64,000 nt of DNA, taken from the NCBI GenBank assembly GCA_950097015.1, contig CATNEN010000007.1, positions 9,859,001 to 9,923,000 of the forward strand, written 5' to 3'. The stretch comes from Macrostomum hystrix (lineage: Eukaryota > Platyhelminthes > Macrostomidae). The notes below the pieces were generated by a model. It saw only the letters and a program-made list of their open reading frames with translations, did no database searches and was not told where the DNA came from. Shown piece by piece: positions 11,112-22,613 of the stretch (its first letter is position 1; the number at the start of each line of letters is the position of its first letter). The translations under genes and the position numbers were made by a program.

Positions 11112-13554
11112 TGGTTATCTCCTCCTAGAATACTGACAAGTCAACTTTGAAACTTATATGGGAAAATGGGAAATTTTCCTGGTCAGGCTATAGGCTATTT
11201 TAATTCTGAAATTTCGAATTCTATGATCCTGAAAAAAGCAGAAAGGCTATTAAGTAGTATATAGTAGGCAAATGTCCTTCCCGCTGTGATGAAATTGGCC
11301 TCGGTTAAATGAGTTGCGTCAACATTTTGTGCCTATCTGTTTAGTGTATTTTCTCTCCAGTGGAGGGTTGGCAGTCGGTTTGAAAAAAAATACGGCGGAG
11401 AGGTGGCCGTACGCACAGTCTAACTGCCTCTGTGTATTGGCGGAGAGAGGGTGCCGTTAGTCAGTTCTATTGAGGGGTCTGATTTGTTCAATATTGAAGT
11501 GCGTACAATGGGCAGGGCAGAGTTGGCTGAGTTAAAATTCAATTTATAAAATTGCGGGCCTCTCAGTGTAGGCGGAGAAGAATGTGCTTACTAAACTGGC
11601 TGCCCTTTGCAGAAATTTCAACTGAGAATTATTATTTTGCTTTTTTTAGATTTGTGGATAAAATTTGTACTGCTGGAGAGAACTTGAAGTTCTAAATCCA
11701 GAGATATAAATTTCATTGCTGAATTCCGAAAATTGGGGATGCCAAGGGCAAATAAAGTTTTTATAATTTTGCAATGCTTTCAGCTGAGTGTACAGTGTCT
11801 CGGCGAGATTGCTAAGGAGAGAGAATTCGCCACAATACAGTTTCACACATTCCTATTCTCGAAGGCGGGCTGTTGAATTTTATTTATTGAAATTCGCACC
11901 TCTGACTGAGCGGGGCCCGGAGAACTGGCTGTCGTCAATATTAATGGCTCGGACTTCACCTGTTTTAACGGGTGGGGTTTAATTTAAAGTTGATGGAGTT
12001 CGCGCGATATGATTTCTAGCCCCATCTTATCCGAAAGTTGTCGTCTATTTTAATTCTGAAGATTCTGGGCATGGTAGCTAAAGAAAAATTGGTCAATTTT
12101 GAATTGTTTTCAACAGTTTAGTCGGACAAAAGGCGGTTTACGCACATTGCTACTTTCAGACATCATTGGGTGAGGAGTTTTTGGTTAGATGAGGCGATGG
12201 GAGATGTGGCGACGGGAGATGAGGCAATGGGAGTTTAGGCGATGAGAGATAAGGCGATGGGAGATGAGGCGATGGGAGATGAGGCGATGGGAGATGAGGC
12301 GATGAAAGATGAGGCGATGGGAGATCAGGCGACGGGAGATGAGGGGATAGGAGATCAGGCGATGGGAGATGAGGCGATGGGAGATCAGGCGACGGGAGAT
12401 AAGGGGATGGGAGATCAGGCGATGGGAGATTAGGCGACGGGAGATGAGGGGATGGGAGATCAAGCGATGGGAGATCAGGCAATGGTAGATGAGGCGATGA
12501 AAGATGAGGCGATGGGAGATCAGGCGACGGGAGATGAGGGGATGGGAGATCAGGCGATGGGAGATCAGGTGATGGGAGATCAGGCGATGGGAGATGTGGC
12601 GACGGGAGATGAGGTGATGGGTGATCAGGTGAAGGGAGATTAGGCGACGGGAGATGAGGGGATGGGAGATCAGGCGATGGGAGATCAGGCGATAGGAGAT
12701 TAGGCGATGGGAGATCAGGCGATAGGAGATGAGGCGATGGGAGATGAGGCGATGGGAGATCAGGCAATGGGAGATGAGGCGATGCGAAATCAGGCGATGG
12801 CGATGGGAGATGTGGCGATGGGAGATGAGGCGATGGGAGATGAGGCGATGGGAGACGAGGCGATGGGAGATGAGGCGATGGGAGATGAGGCGATGGGAGA
12901 TCAGGCGATAGGAGATGAGGCGATGGGAGATGAGGCGATGGGAGATCAGGCGATGAGAGATCAGGCGATGGGAGATGAGGCGATGGGAGATGAGGCAATG
13001 GGAGATGAGGCGATGGGAGATGAGGCGATGGGAGATTAGGCGATGGGAGATCAGGCGACGGGAGATGAGGCGATGGGAGATCAGGCGATGGGAGATCAGG
13101 CGATGGGAGATGAGGCGATGGGAGATGTGGCGACGGGAGATGAGGTGATGGGTGATCAGGTGAAGGGAGATGAGGCGATGGGAGATGAGGCGATGGGAGA
13201 TGAGGCGATGGGAGATCAGGCGATGGGAGATGAGGCGATGGGAGATGAGGCGATGGGAGATTAGGCGATGGGAGATCAGGCGACGGGAGATGAGGCGATG
13301 GGAGATTAGGCGATGGGAGATCAGGCGACGGGAGATGAGGCGATGGGAGATCAGGCGATGGGAGATCAGGCGATGGGAGATGAGGCGATGGGAGATGAGG
13401 CAATGAGAGATGAGGCGATGGGAGATGAGGCGATGGGAGATGAGGCGACGGGAGATGAGGCGATGGGAGATCAGGCGATGCGAGATTTGGCGACGGGAGA
13501 TGAGGCAATGGGAGTTCTCTCCCCTAACTTCCTCCGGAGGAGGAATTCCGCTCG
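11052..13554 (+). mobile_element. Family C Helitron-like element C1 with 15-bp minisatellite
   Basis: The 5' end is TCTAAATATACTAATTTTCA followed by a GTCT microsatellite and about 1.1 kb of unique sequence shared with C2. The 15-bp minisatellite spans 12,187-13,516. The 3' end carries a CTCCGGAG-centred hairpin (TCCTCCGGAGGA), then AATTCCGCTCG. The next element begins at once. Its layout is the same as families A and B: a TATACTAAA-type 5' end, then a hairpin about 10 nt before the 3' end. The 3' terminus CTCG differs from the usual CTAG. Confidence 0.65.
12187..13516. repeat. 15-bp minisatellite in C1
   Basis: The unit is GATGGGAGATGAGGC, with GAG/CAG/TAG/GTG variants at one codon-like position. 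The period is divisible by three, so open frames of 60-460 codons appear on both strands. Their repetitive HRLIS, LPSPH or GDEAM peptides are artefacts. Confidence 0.95.
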
Positions 13555-16416
13555 TAAATATACTAAAATTCACGTGTTGTTTGTCTGTCTGTCTGTCTGT
13601 CTGTTGGTTATCTCCTCCTAGAATACTGACAAGTCAACTTTGAAACTTATATGGGAAAATTGGAAATTTTCCTGGTCAGGCTATAGGCTGTTTTAATTCT
13701 GAAATTTCAAATTCTAAGATCCTCAAAAAAGCAGAAAAATGATTTCGTAACCTTCTCTGGACACTTTTTTCTTTTGAGCTGAGAAAACTGGAGTCGGTAA
13801 AAGTGGTTGCGCTATCATTTCGGCCTATCTGTTCAGTGTATTTTCTCTCCAGTGGAGGGTTGGCAGTCGGTTTGAAAATGGGGCGGAGAGGAGGCCGTAC
13901 GCACATTCTAACTGCCTCTGTGTATTGGCGGAGAGAGGGTGCCGCGAGTTATTTCTATTGAGGGGTCTGATTTGTTCAATATTGAAGTGCGTACAATGGG
14001 CAGGGCAGAGTTGGCTGGGTTAAAATTCAATTTATAAAATTAGCGGGCCTCTCAGTGTAGGCGGAGAAGAATGTGCTTACTAAACTGGCTGCCCTTTGCA
14101 GAAATTTCAACTGAGAATTATTATTTTGCTTTTTTAAGATTTGTGGATAAAATTTGTACTGCTGGAGAGAACTTGAAGTTCTAAATCCAGAGATATAAAT
14201 TTCATTGCTGAATTCCGAAAATTGGGGATGCCAAGGGCAAATAAAGTTTTTATACTTTTGCAATGCTTTCAGCTGAGTGTACAGTGTCTCGGCGAGATTG
14301 CTAAGGAGAGAGAATTCGCCACAATACAGTTTCACACATTCCTATTCTCGAAGGCGGGCTGTTGAATTTTATTTATTGAAATTCGCACCTCTGACTGAGC
14401 GGGGCCCGGAGAACTGGCTGTCGTCAATATTAATGGCTCGGACTTCATCTGTTTTAACGGGTGGGGTTTAATTTAAAGTTGATGGAGTTCGCGCGATATG
14501 ATTTCTAGCCCCTCAATCTTATCCGAAAGTTGTCGTCTATTTTAATTCTGAAGATTCTGGGCATGGTAGCTAAAGAAAAATGGGTCAATTTTGAATTGTT
14601 TTCAACAGTTTAGTCGGACAAAAGGCGGTTTACGCACATTGCTACTTCCAGACATCATTGGGTGAGGAGTTTTTGGTTAGATGAGGCGATGGGAGATGTG
14701 GCGACGGGAGATGAGGCAATGGGAGTTTAGGCGACGGGAGATGAGGGGATGGGAGATGAGGGGATAGGAGATCAGGCGATGGGAGATGAGGCGATGGGAG
14801 ATCAGGCGACGGGAGATGAGGGGATGGGAGATCAGGCGACGGGAGATGAGGGGATGGGAGATCAGGCGATGGGAGATTAGGCGACGGGAGATGAGGGGAT
14901 GGGAGATCAGGCGATGGGAGATCAGGCGATGGGAGATCAGGCGATGGGAGATCAGGCGATGGGAGATCAGGCGATGGGAGATGTGGCGACGGGAGATGAG
15001 GTGATGGGTGATCAGGTGAAGGGAGATGAGGCGATGGGAGATAAGGCGATGGGAGATGAGGCGATGGGAGATGAGGCAATAGGAGATGAGGCGATGGGAC
15101 ATCAGGCGATAGGAGATGAGGCGATGGGAGATGAGGCGATGGGAGATGAGACGGTGGGAGATCAGGCGGGGGAAGATCAGGCGATGGGAGATCAGGCGAT
15201 GGGAGATCAGGCGATGGGAGATCGGGCGATGGGAGATGAGGCGATGGGAGATCAGGCGATGGGAGATGAGGGGATGGGAGATCAGGCGATAGGAGATGAG
15301 GCGATGGGAGATGAGGTGATGGGAGATGAGACGGTGGGAGATCAGGCGGGGGAAGATCAGGCGATGGGAGATCAGGCGATGGGAGATGAGGCGATGGGAG
15401 ATTAGGCGATGGGAGATCAGGCGATAGGAGATGAGGCGATGGGAGATGAGACGATGGGAGATGATGCGATGGGAGATTAGGCGATGGGAGATGAGGTGAT
15501 GGGTGATCAGGTGATGGGAGATGAGGCGATGGGAGATGAGGCGATGGGAGATGAAGCGATGGGAGATGAGGCGATGGGAGATCAGGCGATGGGAGATCAG
15601 GCGATAGGAGATGAGGCGATGGGAGATGAGACGATGGGAGATGATGCGATGGGAGATTAGGCGATGGGAGATGAGGGGATGGGAGATCAGGCGATGGGAG
15701 ATCAGGCGATGGGAGATCAGGCGATGGGAGATCAGGCGATGGGAGATGTGGCGACGGGAGATGAGGTGATGGGTGATCAGGTGAAGGGAGATGAGGCGAT
15801 GGGAGATAAGGCGATGGGAGATGAGGCGATGGGAGATGAGGCAATAGGAGATGAGGCGATGGGACATCAGGCGATAGGAGATGAGGCGATGGGAGATGAG
15901 GCGATGGGAGATGAGACGGTGGGAGATCAGGCGGGGGAAGATCAGGCGATGGGAGATCAGGCGATGGGAGATCAGGCGATGGGAGATCGGGCGATGGGAG
16001 ATGAGGCGATGGGAGATCAGGCGATAGGAGATGACGCGATGGGAGATCAGGCGACGGGAGATGAGGGGATGGGAGATCAGGCGATGGGAGATTAGGCGAT
16101 GGGAGATGAGGCGATGGGAGATTAGGCGATGGGAGATCAGGCGATTGGAGATGAGGCGATGGGAGATCAGGCGATGGGAGATGAGGCGATGGGAGATCAG
16201 GCGATAGGAGATCAGGCGATGGGAGATCAGGCGATGGGAGATTAAGCGATGGGAGATGAGGCGATGGGAGATTAGGCGATAGGAGATTAGGCGATGGGAG
16301 ATGAGGCGATTGGAGATGAGACGGTGGGAGATCAGGCGGGGGAAGATCAGGCGATTGGAGATCAGGCGATGGGAGTTCTCTCCCCTCAACCTCCTCCGGA
16401 GGAGGAGTTTAGCTCG
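13555..16416 (+). mobile_element. Family C Helitron-like element C2
   Basis: It starts at TAAATATACTAAAATTCACG with a GTCT microsatellite. The ~1.1-kb unique part is near-identical to C1, including the stretch at 14,030-14,640. It ends with the perfect 16-bp palindrome CCTCCTCCGGAGGAGG followed by AGTTTAGCTCG. The internal 15-bp array (14,677-16,374) contains a long internal duplication: the segment near 15,000-15,230 recurs near 15,780-16,010. Confidence 0.65.
14677..16374. repeat. 15-bp minisatellite in C2
   Basis: The same unit as in C1 (GATGGGAGATGAGGC), about 113 copies, with higher-order repeats of several hundred bases. The stop-free frames on both strands have no coding support. Confidence 0.95.
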
Positions 16417-16441
16417 TCTAAATATACTAAAATTCACGTGT

Positions 16442-16472
<31 letters not shown>

Positions 16473-17826
16473 TGGTTATCTCCTCCTAGAATACTGGCAA
16501 GTCAACTTTGAAACTTATATGGGAAAATGGGAAATTTTCCTGGTCAGGCTATAGGCTATTTTAATTCTGAAATTTCAAATTCTAAGATCCTCAAAAAAGC
16601 AGAAAAATGATTTCGTAACCTTCTCTGGACACTTTTTTCTTTTGAGCTGAGAAAACTGGAGTCGGTTAAAGTGGTTGCGCAATCATTTCGGCCTATCTGT
16701 TTAGTGTATTTTCTCTCCAGTGGAGGGTTGGCAGTCGGTTTGAAAATGGGGCGGAGAGGTGGCCGTACGCACATTCTAACTGTCCCTGTGTATTGGCGGA
16801 GAGAGGGTGCCGCGAGTTATTTCTATTGAGGGGTCTGATTTGTTCAATATTGAAGTGCGTACAATGGGCTGGGGCGGAGTTGGTGGGGTTAAAATTCTAT
16901 TAATAAACTTGGCGGGCCTCTCACTGTAGGCGGAGAAGAATGTGCTTGCTAAACTGGCTGCCCTATGCGCTAAAGGCAATGAAATTTCAACTGTGAATTG
17001 TCCTTTTGCTTTTTAACATTTGTGGATAAAATTTGTACTGCTAGAAAGAACTGAGGCGATCAGAGATCAGGGGATGGGAGATGAGGCGATGGGAAATTAG
17101 GCGATAGGAGATCAGGCAGCAGGAGCTCTGGCGATGGGAGATGAGGCGATGGGAGATGAGGCGATGGGAGATGAGGGGATGGGAGATGAGGGGATGGGAG
17201 ATGAGGGGATGGGAGATGAGGCGATGGGAGATGAGGCGATGGGAGATGAGGGGATGGGAGATGAGGGGATGGGAGATGAGGGGATGGGAGATGAGGGGAT
17301 GGGAGATCAGGCGATGGGAGATCTGGCGATGGGAGATGAGGCGATGGGAGATGAGGCGATGGGAGATGAGGGGATGGGAGATGAGGGGATGGGAGATGAG
17401 GGGATGGGAGATGAGGCGATGGGAGATGAGGCGATGGGAGATGAGGGGATGGGAGATGAGGGGATGGGAGATGAGGCGATGGGAGATGAGGCGATGGGAG
17501 ATCAGGCGATGGGAGATTAGGCGATGGGAGATGAGGGGATGGGAGATGAGGCGATGGGAGATGAGGCGATGGGAGATGAGGCGATGGGAGATCAGGCGAT
17601 GGGAGATGTGGCGACGGGAGATGAGGCAATGGGAGATTAGGCGATGGGAGATCAGTCAATGGGAGATCTGGCGATGGGAGATCAGGCGATAGGAGATGAG
17701 GCGATGGGAGATGAGGCGATGGGAGATGAGACGGTGGGAGATCAGGCGGGGGAAGATCAGGCGATTGGAGATCAGGCGATGGGAGTTCTCTCCCCTCAAC
17801 CTCCTCCGGAGGAGGAGTTTAGCTCG
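16417..17826 (+). mobile_element. Family C Helitron-like element C3, internally shorter
   Basis: It has the same 5' end (TCTAAATATACTAAAATTCA), GTCT microsatellite and 3' end (CCTCCTCCGGAGGAGG, AGTTTAGCTCG) as C2. The unique region runs to about 17,050 and then passes directly into the 15-bp array, so roughly 500 bp present in C1 and C2 are missing. The array spans 17,054-17,785. Confidence 0.65.
17054..17785. repeat. 15-bp minisatellite in C3
   Basis: The unit is GATGGGAGATGAGGC, with many GAGGG variants that form their own sub-blocks. It is closer to homogeneous than the C1 and C2 arrays. Confidence 0.95.
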
Positions 17827-18545
17827 TACTATACTAAATGTCTAAGATCTGTCCATCTGAAATGCTCTAGCGATTGAATGGCTAGACCATTTTTTTTCCT
17901 GTTTTCACCAAAAAGTGCCAATTCATCCAAGGATTAGACTGATCAAATTTCATCATTCTGTCTCAATTTCAAGGGTATTATCCAACTATACTAAATCTCT
18001 AAAGTCTGTCTGTCTGTCTGTCTGTCTGTCTGTGGAATTTCGATACACAGGCTAAATGCCTCAACCAAATTTGATCGCGTTTTTTGCTAAACATGCCAAA
18101 TTTTACTGGCATGAGACCTTGAAAATTTCGTTAGTCTGCTTCAATGCTAAAAATATTAAATATTCGAAATACGAGTTTTCCTTTTGCTTTTAATAGGAGG
18201 CCAAACAAGGTTAAATTAGAATAGGGCCGGACACTGTCAGTTTTATTAGATTGCATCGGTGCTTTTTCTCGCCCGCGCGTGCATTGGTATAGCACAGAAC
18301 AGGGCCCGATACTCTCAATTGAATAGGATTGCGTCACTGCTTTTCGACCCCTACGTACGTTTATAAATTTGTCTCTTGGCTGATCGAGTGATTTGATTTG
18401 AATACGCAAAACGTACATAGCAGATTTCATGATTGGGCTTTTATGATGCTCAATGCTAGCGAGACCTCTCCTCCTCCTTTCTATCCATAAAACTGCAGCC
18501 TTTCTATTGTCAAACCTTGTCTCGACTTCGATCATTGTGCCGCTT
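17827..18545 (+). mobile_element. Two diverged Helitron-like 5' heads
   Basis: Two starts are visible: ACTATACTAAATGTCTAAG at 17,829 and ACTATACTAAATCTCTAAAG at about 17,983, the second followed by a GTCT microsatellite. Later text (GCCTCAACCAAATTTGATCG, then AAATATTAAATATTCGAAAT) parallels the family B core. They look like old relatives of the A/B/C families. The second could be the 5' end of the element that finishes at 21,798, but this cannot be shown. Confidence 0.45.
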
Positions 18546-19310
18546 TCTTTTCATCTAGCTCCGAAGTAAAGTACTTTAATGCTTTTGTAGAATGCAGGTA
18601 GAATTTCAGCATCGGTTTTGTTACTGCTTCTTTTTCTTCTAATCTTCTAAACATCAGCAGTTAAAAACGTAAGTTCCTATTTATTAGTACTTTTTGGGCA
18701 TTTTTGGTTCGAGTATAAATAGTAAGCGATTTTGGTTAGCTACTGTCGAAGCAGATATTTGTTAGCTTTATTATTCCTGTACTTCCTTTCAGAAAATAGT
18801 ATAAGTTTTTTCGAGTATCGGGAATTCGATAATAAAACTAAGGAAATATTTTTGTGCATAGCTGCAGGCGATATCATAATTGAGAACTGCAAGAAAAAAA
18901 TATTGAGCGCAGCTAAGAGCGTAAATTATTTCAAATTTTTTTAGCATTGTTTTAAGCGTTATTCGATAAAAAAAAGCTTATTTAATAATAATAATTATAA
19001 AACTTTATTCGACGAACACTGATCGAAACCGTTTTCTAAAGTGCTCAACGATTTTCTAAATGTGTCCAACGATTTTCTAAATGTGTTTAACAGTTTTCTA
19101 AATGTATCTACCGTGCCACATGTAACAGGAGATGTAACAGGAGATATTTGTTGCCTTCTGGGCTGAGTAAAACGATGGACACATCGTTTCTATGCTATTT
19201 GGGGGCAATGGTTTCCTGTCAAAGAAAAGGGCAAACATTTCTTGCTGCGAGTTTGGTAGCCTGCAAGTAGCCTCCATTCTGGTATTATGGAGGTTCTCTT
19301 CTGTTTGGAG
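18546..19310. other. AT-rich segment with a short repeat, no gene seen
   Basis: Mostly AT-rich sequence. A degenerate ~24-bp repeat with core GATTTTCTAAATGTGT occurs about four times at 19,033-19,115. The open frame at 18,732-18,944 has no recognisable features and is not supported. Confidence 0.5.
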
Positions 19311-20476
19311 AACATTAGTTCTCTGCTGCTGGGGGAATTAGTTCTCTGCTGCTGGGGGAATTAGTTCTCTGCTGCTGGGGGAATTAGTTCTCTGCTGCTG
19401 GGGGAATTAGTTCTCTGCTGCTGGGGGAATTAGTTCTCTGCTGCTGGGGGAATTAGTTCTCTGCTGCTGGGGGAATTAGTTCTCTGCTGCTGGGGGAATT
19501 AGTTCTCTGCTGCTGGGGGAATTAGTTCTCTGCTGCTGGGGGAATTAGTTCTCTGCTGCTGGGGGAATTAGTTCTCTGCTGCTGGGGGGAATTAGTTCTC
19601 TGCTGCTGAGGGGAATTAGTTCTCTGCTGCTGGGGGGAATTAGTTCTCTGCTGCTGAGGGGAATTAGTTCTCTGCTGCTGGGGGGAATTAGTTCTCTGCT
19701 GCTGGGGGAATTAGTTCTCTGCTGCTGGGGGAATTAGTTCTCTGCTGCTGGGGGAATTAGTTCTCTGCTGCTGGGGGAATTAGTTCTCTGCTGCTGGGGG
19801 GAATTAGTTCTCTGCTGCTGAGGGGAATTAGTTCTCTGCTGCTGGGGGGAATTAGTTCTCTGCTGCTGAGGGGAATTAGTTCTCTGCTGCTGGGGGGAAT
19901 TAGTTCTCTGCTGCTGAGGGGAATTAGTTCTCTGCTGCTGGGGGGAATTAGTTCTCTGCTGCTGGGGGGAATTAGTTCTCTGCTGCTGAGGGGAATTAGT
20001 TCTCTGCTGCTGGGGGGAATTAGTTCTCTGCTGCTGGGGGGAATTAGTTCTCTGCTGCTGAGGGGAATTAGTTCTCTGCTGCTGGGGGGAATTAGTTCTC
20101 TGCTGCTGGGGGAATTAGTTCTCTGCTGCTAGGGGGAATTAGTTCTCTGCTGCTGAGGGGAATTAGTTCTCTGCTGCAGGGGGGAATTAGTTCTCTGCTG
20201 CTGGGGGAATTAGTTCTCTGCTGCTGTGGGAATTAGTTCTCTGCTGCTGGGGGGAATTAGTTCTCTGCTGCTGGGGGAATTAGTTCTCTGCTGCTAGGGG
20301 GAATTAGTTCTCTGCTGCTGAGGGGAATTAGTTCTCTGCTGCAGGGGGGAATTAGTTCTCTGCTGCTGGGGGAATTAGTTCTCTGCTGCTGTGGGAATTA
20401 GTTCTCTGCTGCTGGGGGGAATTAGTTCTCTGCTGCTGGGGGGAATTAGTTCTCTGCTGCTGGGGGAATTAGTTCT
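19311..20476. repeat. Minisatellite m0, 23-24 bp unit, ~50 copies
   Basis: The same unit as at 1-556 (core AATTAGTTCTCTGCTGCT) but much more uniform, with variants confined to the G-run and one A. It is followed without a gap by the m1-type repeat at 20,474. Confidence 0.95.
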
Positions 20477-20690
20477 CATAGCAAAACCAGCGTTTGAATC
20501 ATGGCTAAACCAGCGTTTGAATCATGGCCAACCAGCGTCTGAATCATGGCTAAACCAGAGTTTGAATCATGGCTAAACCAGCGTTTGAATCATGGCCAAC
20601 CAGCGTCTGAATCATGGCTAAAGCAGAGTTTGAATCATGGCAAAATCAGACTTTAAATCATGGCAAAACCAGAGTTTGAATCATAGCTAA
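20474..20690. repeat. Short m1-type minisatellite (GAATCATGGC units)
   Basis: About nine copies of the 22/23-bp unit with core GAATCATGGCTAAACCAG, including CCAACCAGCGT variants. It connects m0 to m2. Confidence 0.9.
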
Positions 20691-20696
20691 ATCGGA

Positions 20697-21705
20697 ACTG
20701 GGGGATAATCATCAACTGTGGGATAATTGTAAACTGGGGAATCATCATCAAATGGGGGATCATGGTCAACTGGGGATCATTGTCAAATGCGGATCATCAT
20801 CATTTGGGAGTCAACTGGGGATCATTGTCAAATGCGGATCATCATCATTTGGGAGTCATCATCAAATGGGGGATCATGGTCAACTGGGAGATCATTGTCA
20901 ACTGGGTGATCATCATCAACTGGGGGATCATTGTCAACTAGGGGGTAATGGCCAACTGGGGTAACATTGTCAACTGGGGATCATCATCAATGGGGGATCA
21001 TAGTCAACTGGGAGATAATTGTCAACTGGGTGATCATCATCAACTGGGGGATCATTGTCAACTGGGGGATCGTTGTCAATTGGAGGTTCATTGTCAACTG
21101 TGGGATCATTGTAAACTGGGGGATCAATGTCAACTGGGGGATCATTGTCAACTGGGTGATCATCATCAACTGGGGGATCATCATCATGTGGGGGATCATT
21201 GTGAACTAGGGGATCATTGTCAACTGGGGGATCATTGTCAACTGTGGGATCATTGTCAACTGGTTGATCATCATCAACTGGGGGATCATTGTCAACTGGG
21301 GGATCGTTGTCAATTGGAGGTTAATTGTCAACTGTGGGATCATTGTCAACTGTGGGATCATTGTCAACTGTGGGATCATTGTCAACTGGGGGATCATTGT
21401 CAACTGGGGGATAATTGTCAACTGGGGGATGATTGTCAACTGGGGGATCATTGTCAACTGAGGGGATCATTGTCAACTGGGGGATCATTGTCAACTGGGG
21501 ATCATCATCAATGGGGAGTCATCATCAACTGGGGGATCCTTGTCAACTGGGGGTTCATTGTCAACTAGGGGATCTTTGTCAACTGGGGGATCATTGTCAA
21601 CTGGGTGATCATCATCAATTAGGGATCATTGTCAACTGGGGAATCATTGTCAACTGGGGGATCATTGTCAACTGGTTGATCATTGTCAACTGGGGGATCA
21701 TTGTA
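20697..21705. repeat. Minisatellite m2, 18-bp unit, diverged copy
   Basis: The unit core is GGGGGATCATTGTCAACT, with more ATCATCATC variants than in the upstream arrays. It leads directly into a family A 3' end. Confidence 0.95.
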
Positions 21706-21799
21706 GCTTTAAAAAGATGTAAATTCAGCTGCTAAAAAGTATATACAAGACGAATTAAAAATATTTCTGCTCCCCGAAGGGGGGCAAAACTTGCTAGTT
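21706..21799 (+). mobile_element. Family A Helitron-like 3' end (element A3)
   Basis: About 90 bp nearly identical to the ends at 860-940 and 8,210-8,298: AAATTCAGCTGCTAAAAAG, then the CCCCGAAGGGG hairpin, CAAAACTTGCTAG and T. Together with arrays m0, m1 and m2 upstream it closes the fourth family A copy in the window. Confidence 0.75.
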
Positions 21800-21989
21800 A
21801 TCAGTCTATTGCCAGCACTGTTCGCTGAGTGCTGGCAATTTGAGAAAGTGAATGCTGAGTCTACCTGCTCGTAGAGGCCGCGAGGCAAAGCCAGCAGGTC
21901 CTTCTCGGAACACAAAATTTTACTGTAGAAAAACTACCAGTTCATTATGAAGTGTATATTTACTATCAACGACAGAACGACAGAACAAT

Positions 21990-22520
21990 AATCTCTAACC
22001 CAGAACAAAGGCGCACAATGTCCGATTTCGTCTAGGAAACCACAAATTGGCCTGTGAGACATTGCGCACTGTAAGGCCGAAAATCGCTTATGAAAACAGA
22101 ACATGTCCAAAATGTAGAGTCGAGCTAGAGAACGAAACTTATATGCTGTTTAGATGCGATTGGTCTGTTTATGTTCCAATTAGAAATAAATTCATAGAGA
22201 AAGTGAATTTCAAAGAAACTGAGAGAATTTCAGTTTCGCTCCAGAAAGTAGCGAAGTGATTTCAGTGATTTCAGTCACAGTTTTGATTTTCTCTTTAAAT
22301 TTAAACATTTCATTTTTTGTTTTGTTGCCTTCGTCTATTTTAAATATTTGCTTATTTAAAAAAATTTCATCTAAAATTAATCTTATGCATGCCGCTGTTT
22401 TTCTATCGCCTCGAACATCAAATAAACAAAAAAATCAGCACCCAATCTGCGTGCACACCTCAATAAATAAAAAAATATAAATAATAATAATAATAATAAT
22501 AAAATAATAATAATAATATC
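21990..22520 (+). mobile_element. 5'-truncated LINE fragment with (TAA)n tail
   Basis: A frame from about 22,030 to 22,259 reads FRLGNHKLACETLRT, then CPKCRVELENETYMLFRC. The pattern NHKL ... CPxC ... E(N/D)E ... F-x-C is typical of the C-terminal zinc-knuckle-like end of LINE reverse-transcriptase proteins. It is followed by ~220 bp of AT-rich 3' UTR and a TAA/ATA microsatellite (22,470-22,520), as at LINE insertion ends. The rest of the element is absent. Family assignment is from motif shape only. Confidence 0.6.
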
Positions 22521-22613
22521 AACGACGCAGCTTCGATTAAATAATGCTCTGGTGTTCAACATTTATTTAATATGATATTCCCTGTGTTTCTGCGTTCGTA
22601 TTCAAAAAAGTTT

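Noticed and set aside
12156-17692. Long frames of HRLIS, LPSPH, MRRWE and MGDEA repeats on both strands
   Set aside because: They come from a 15-bp minisatellite inside family C elements; the period is divisible by three.
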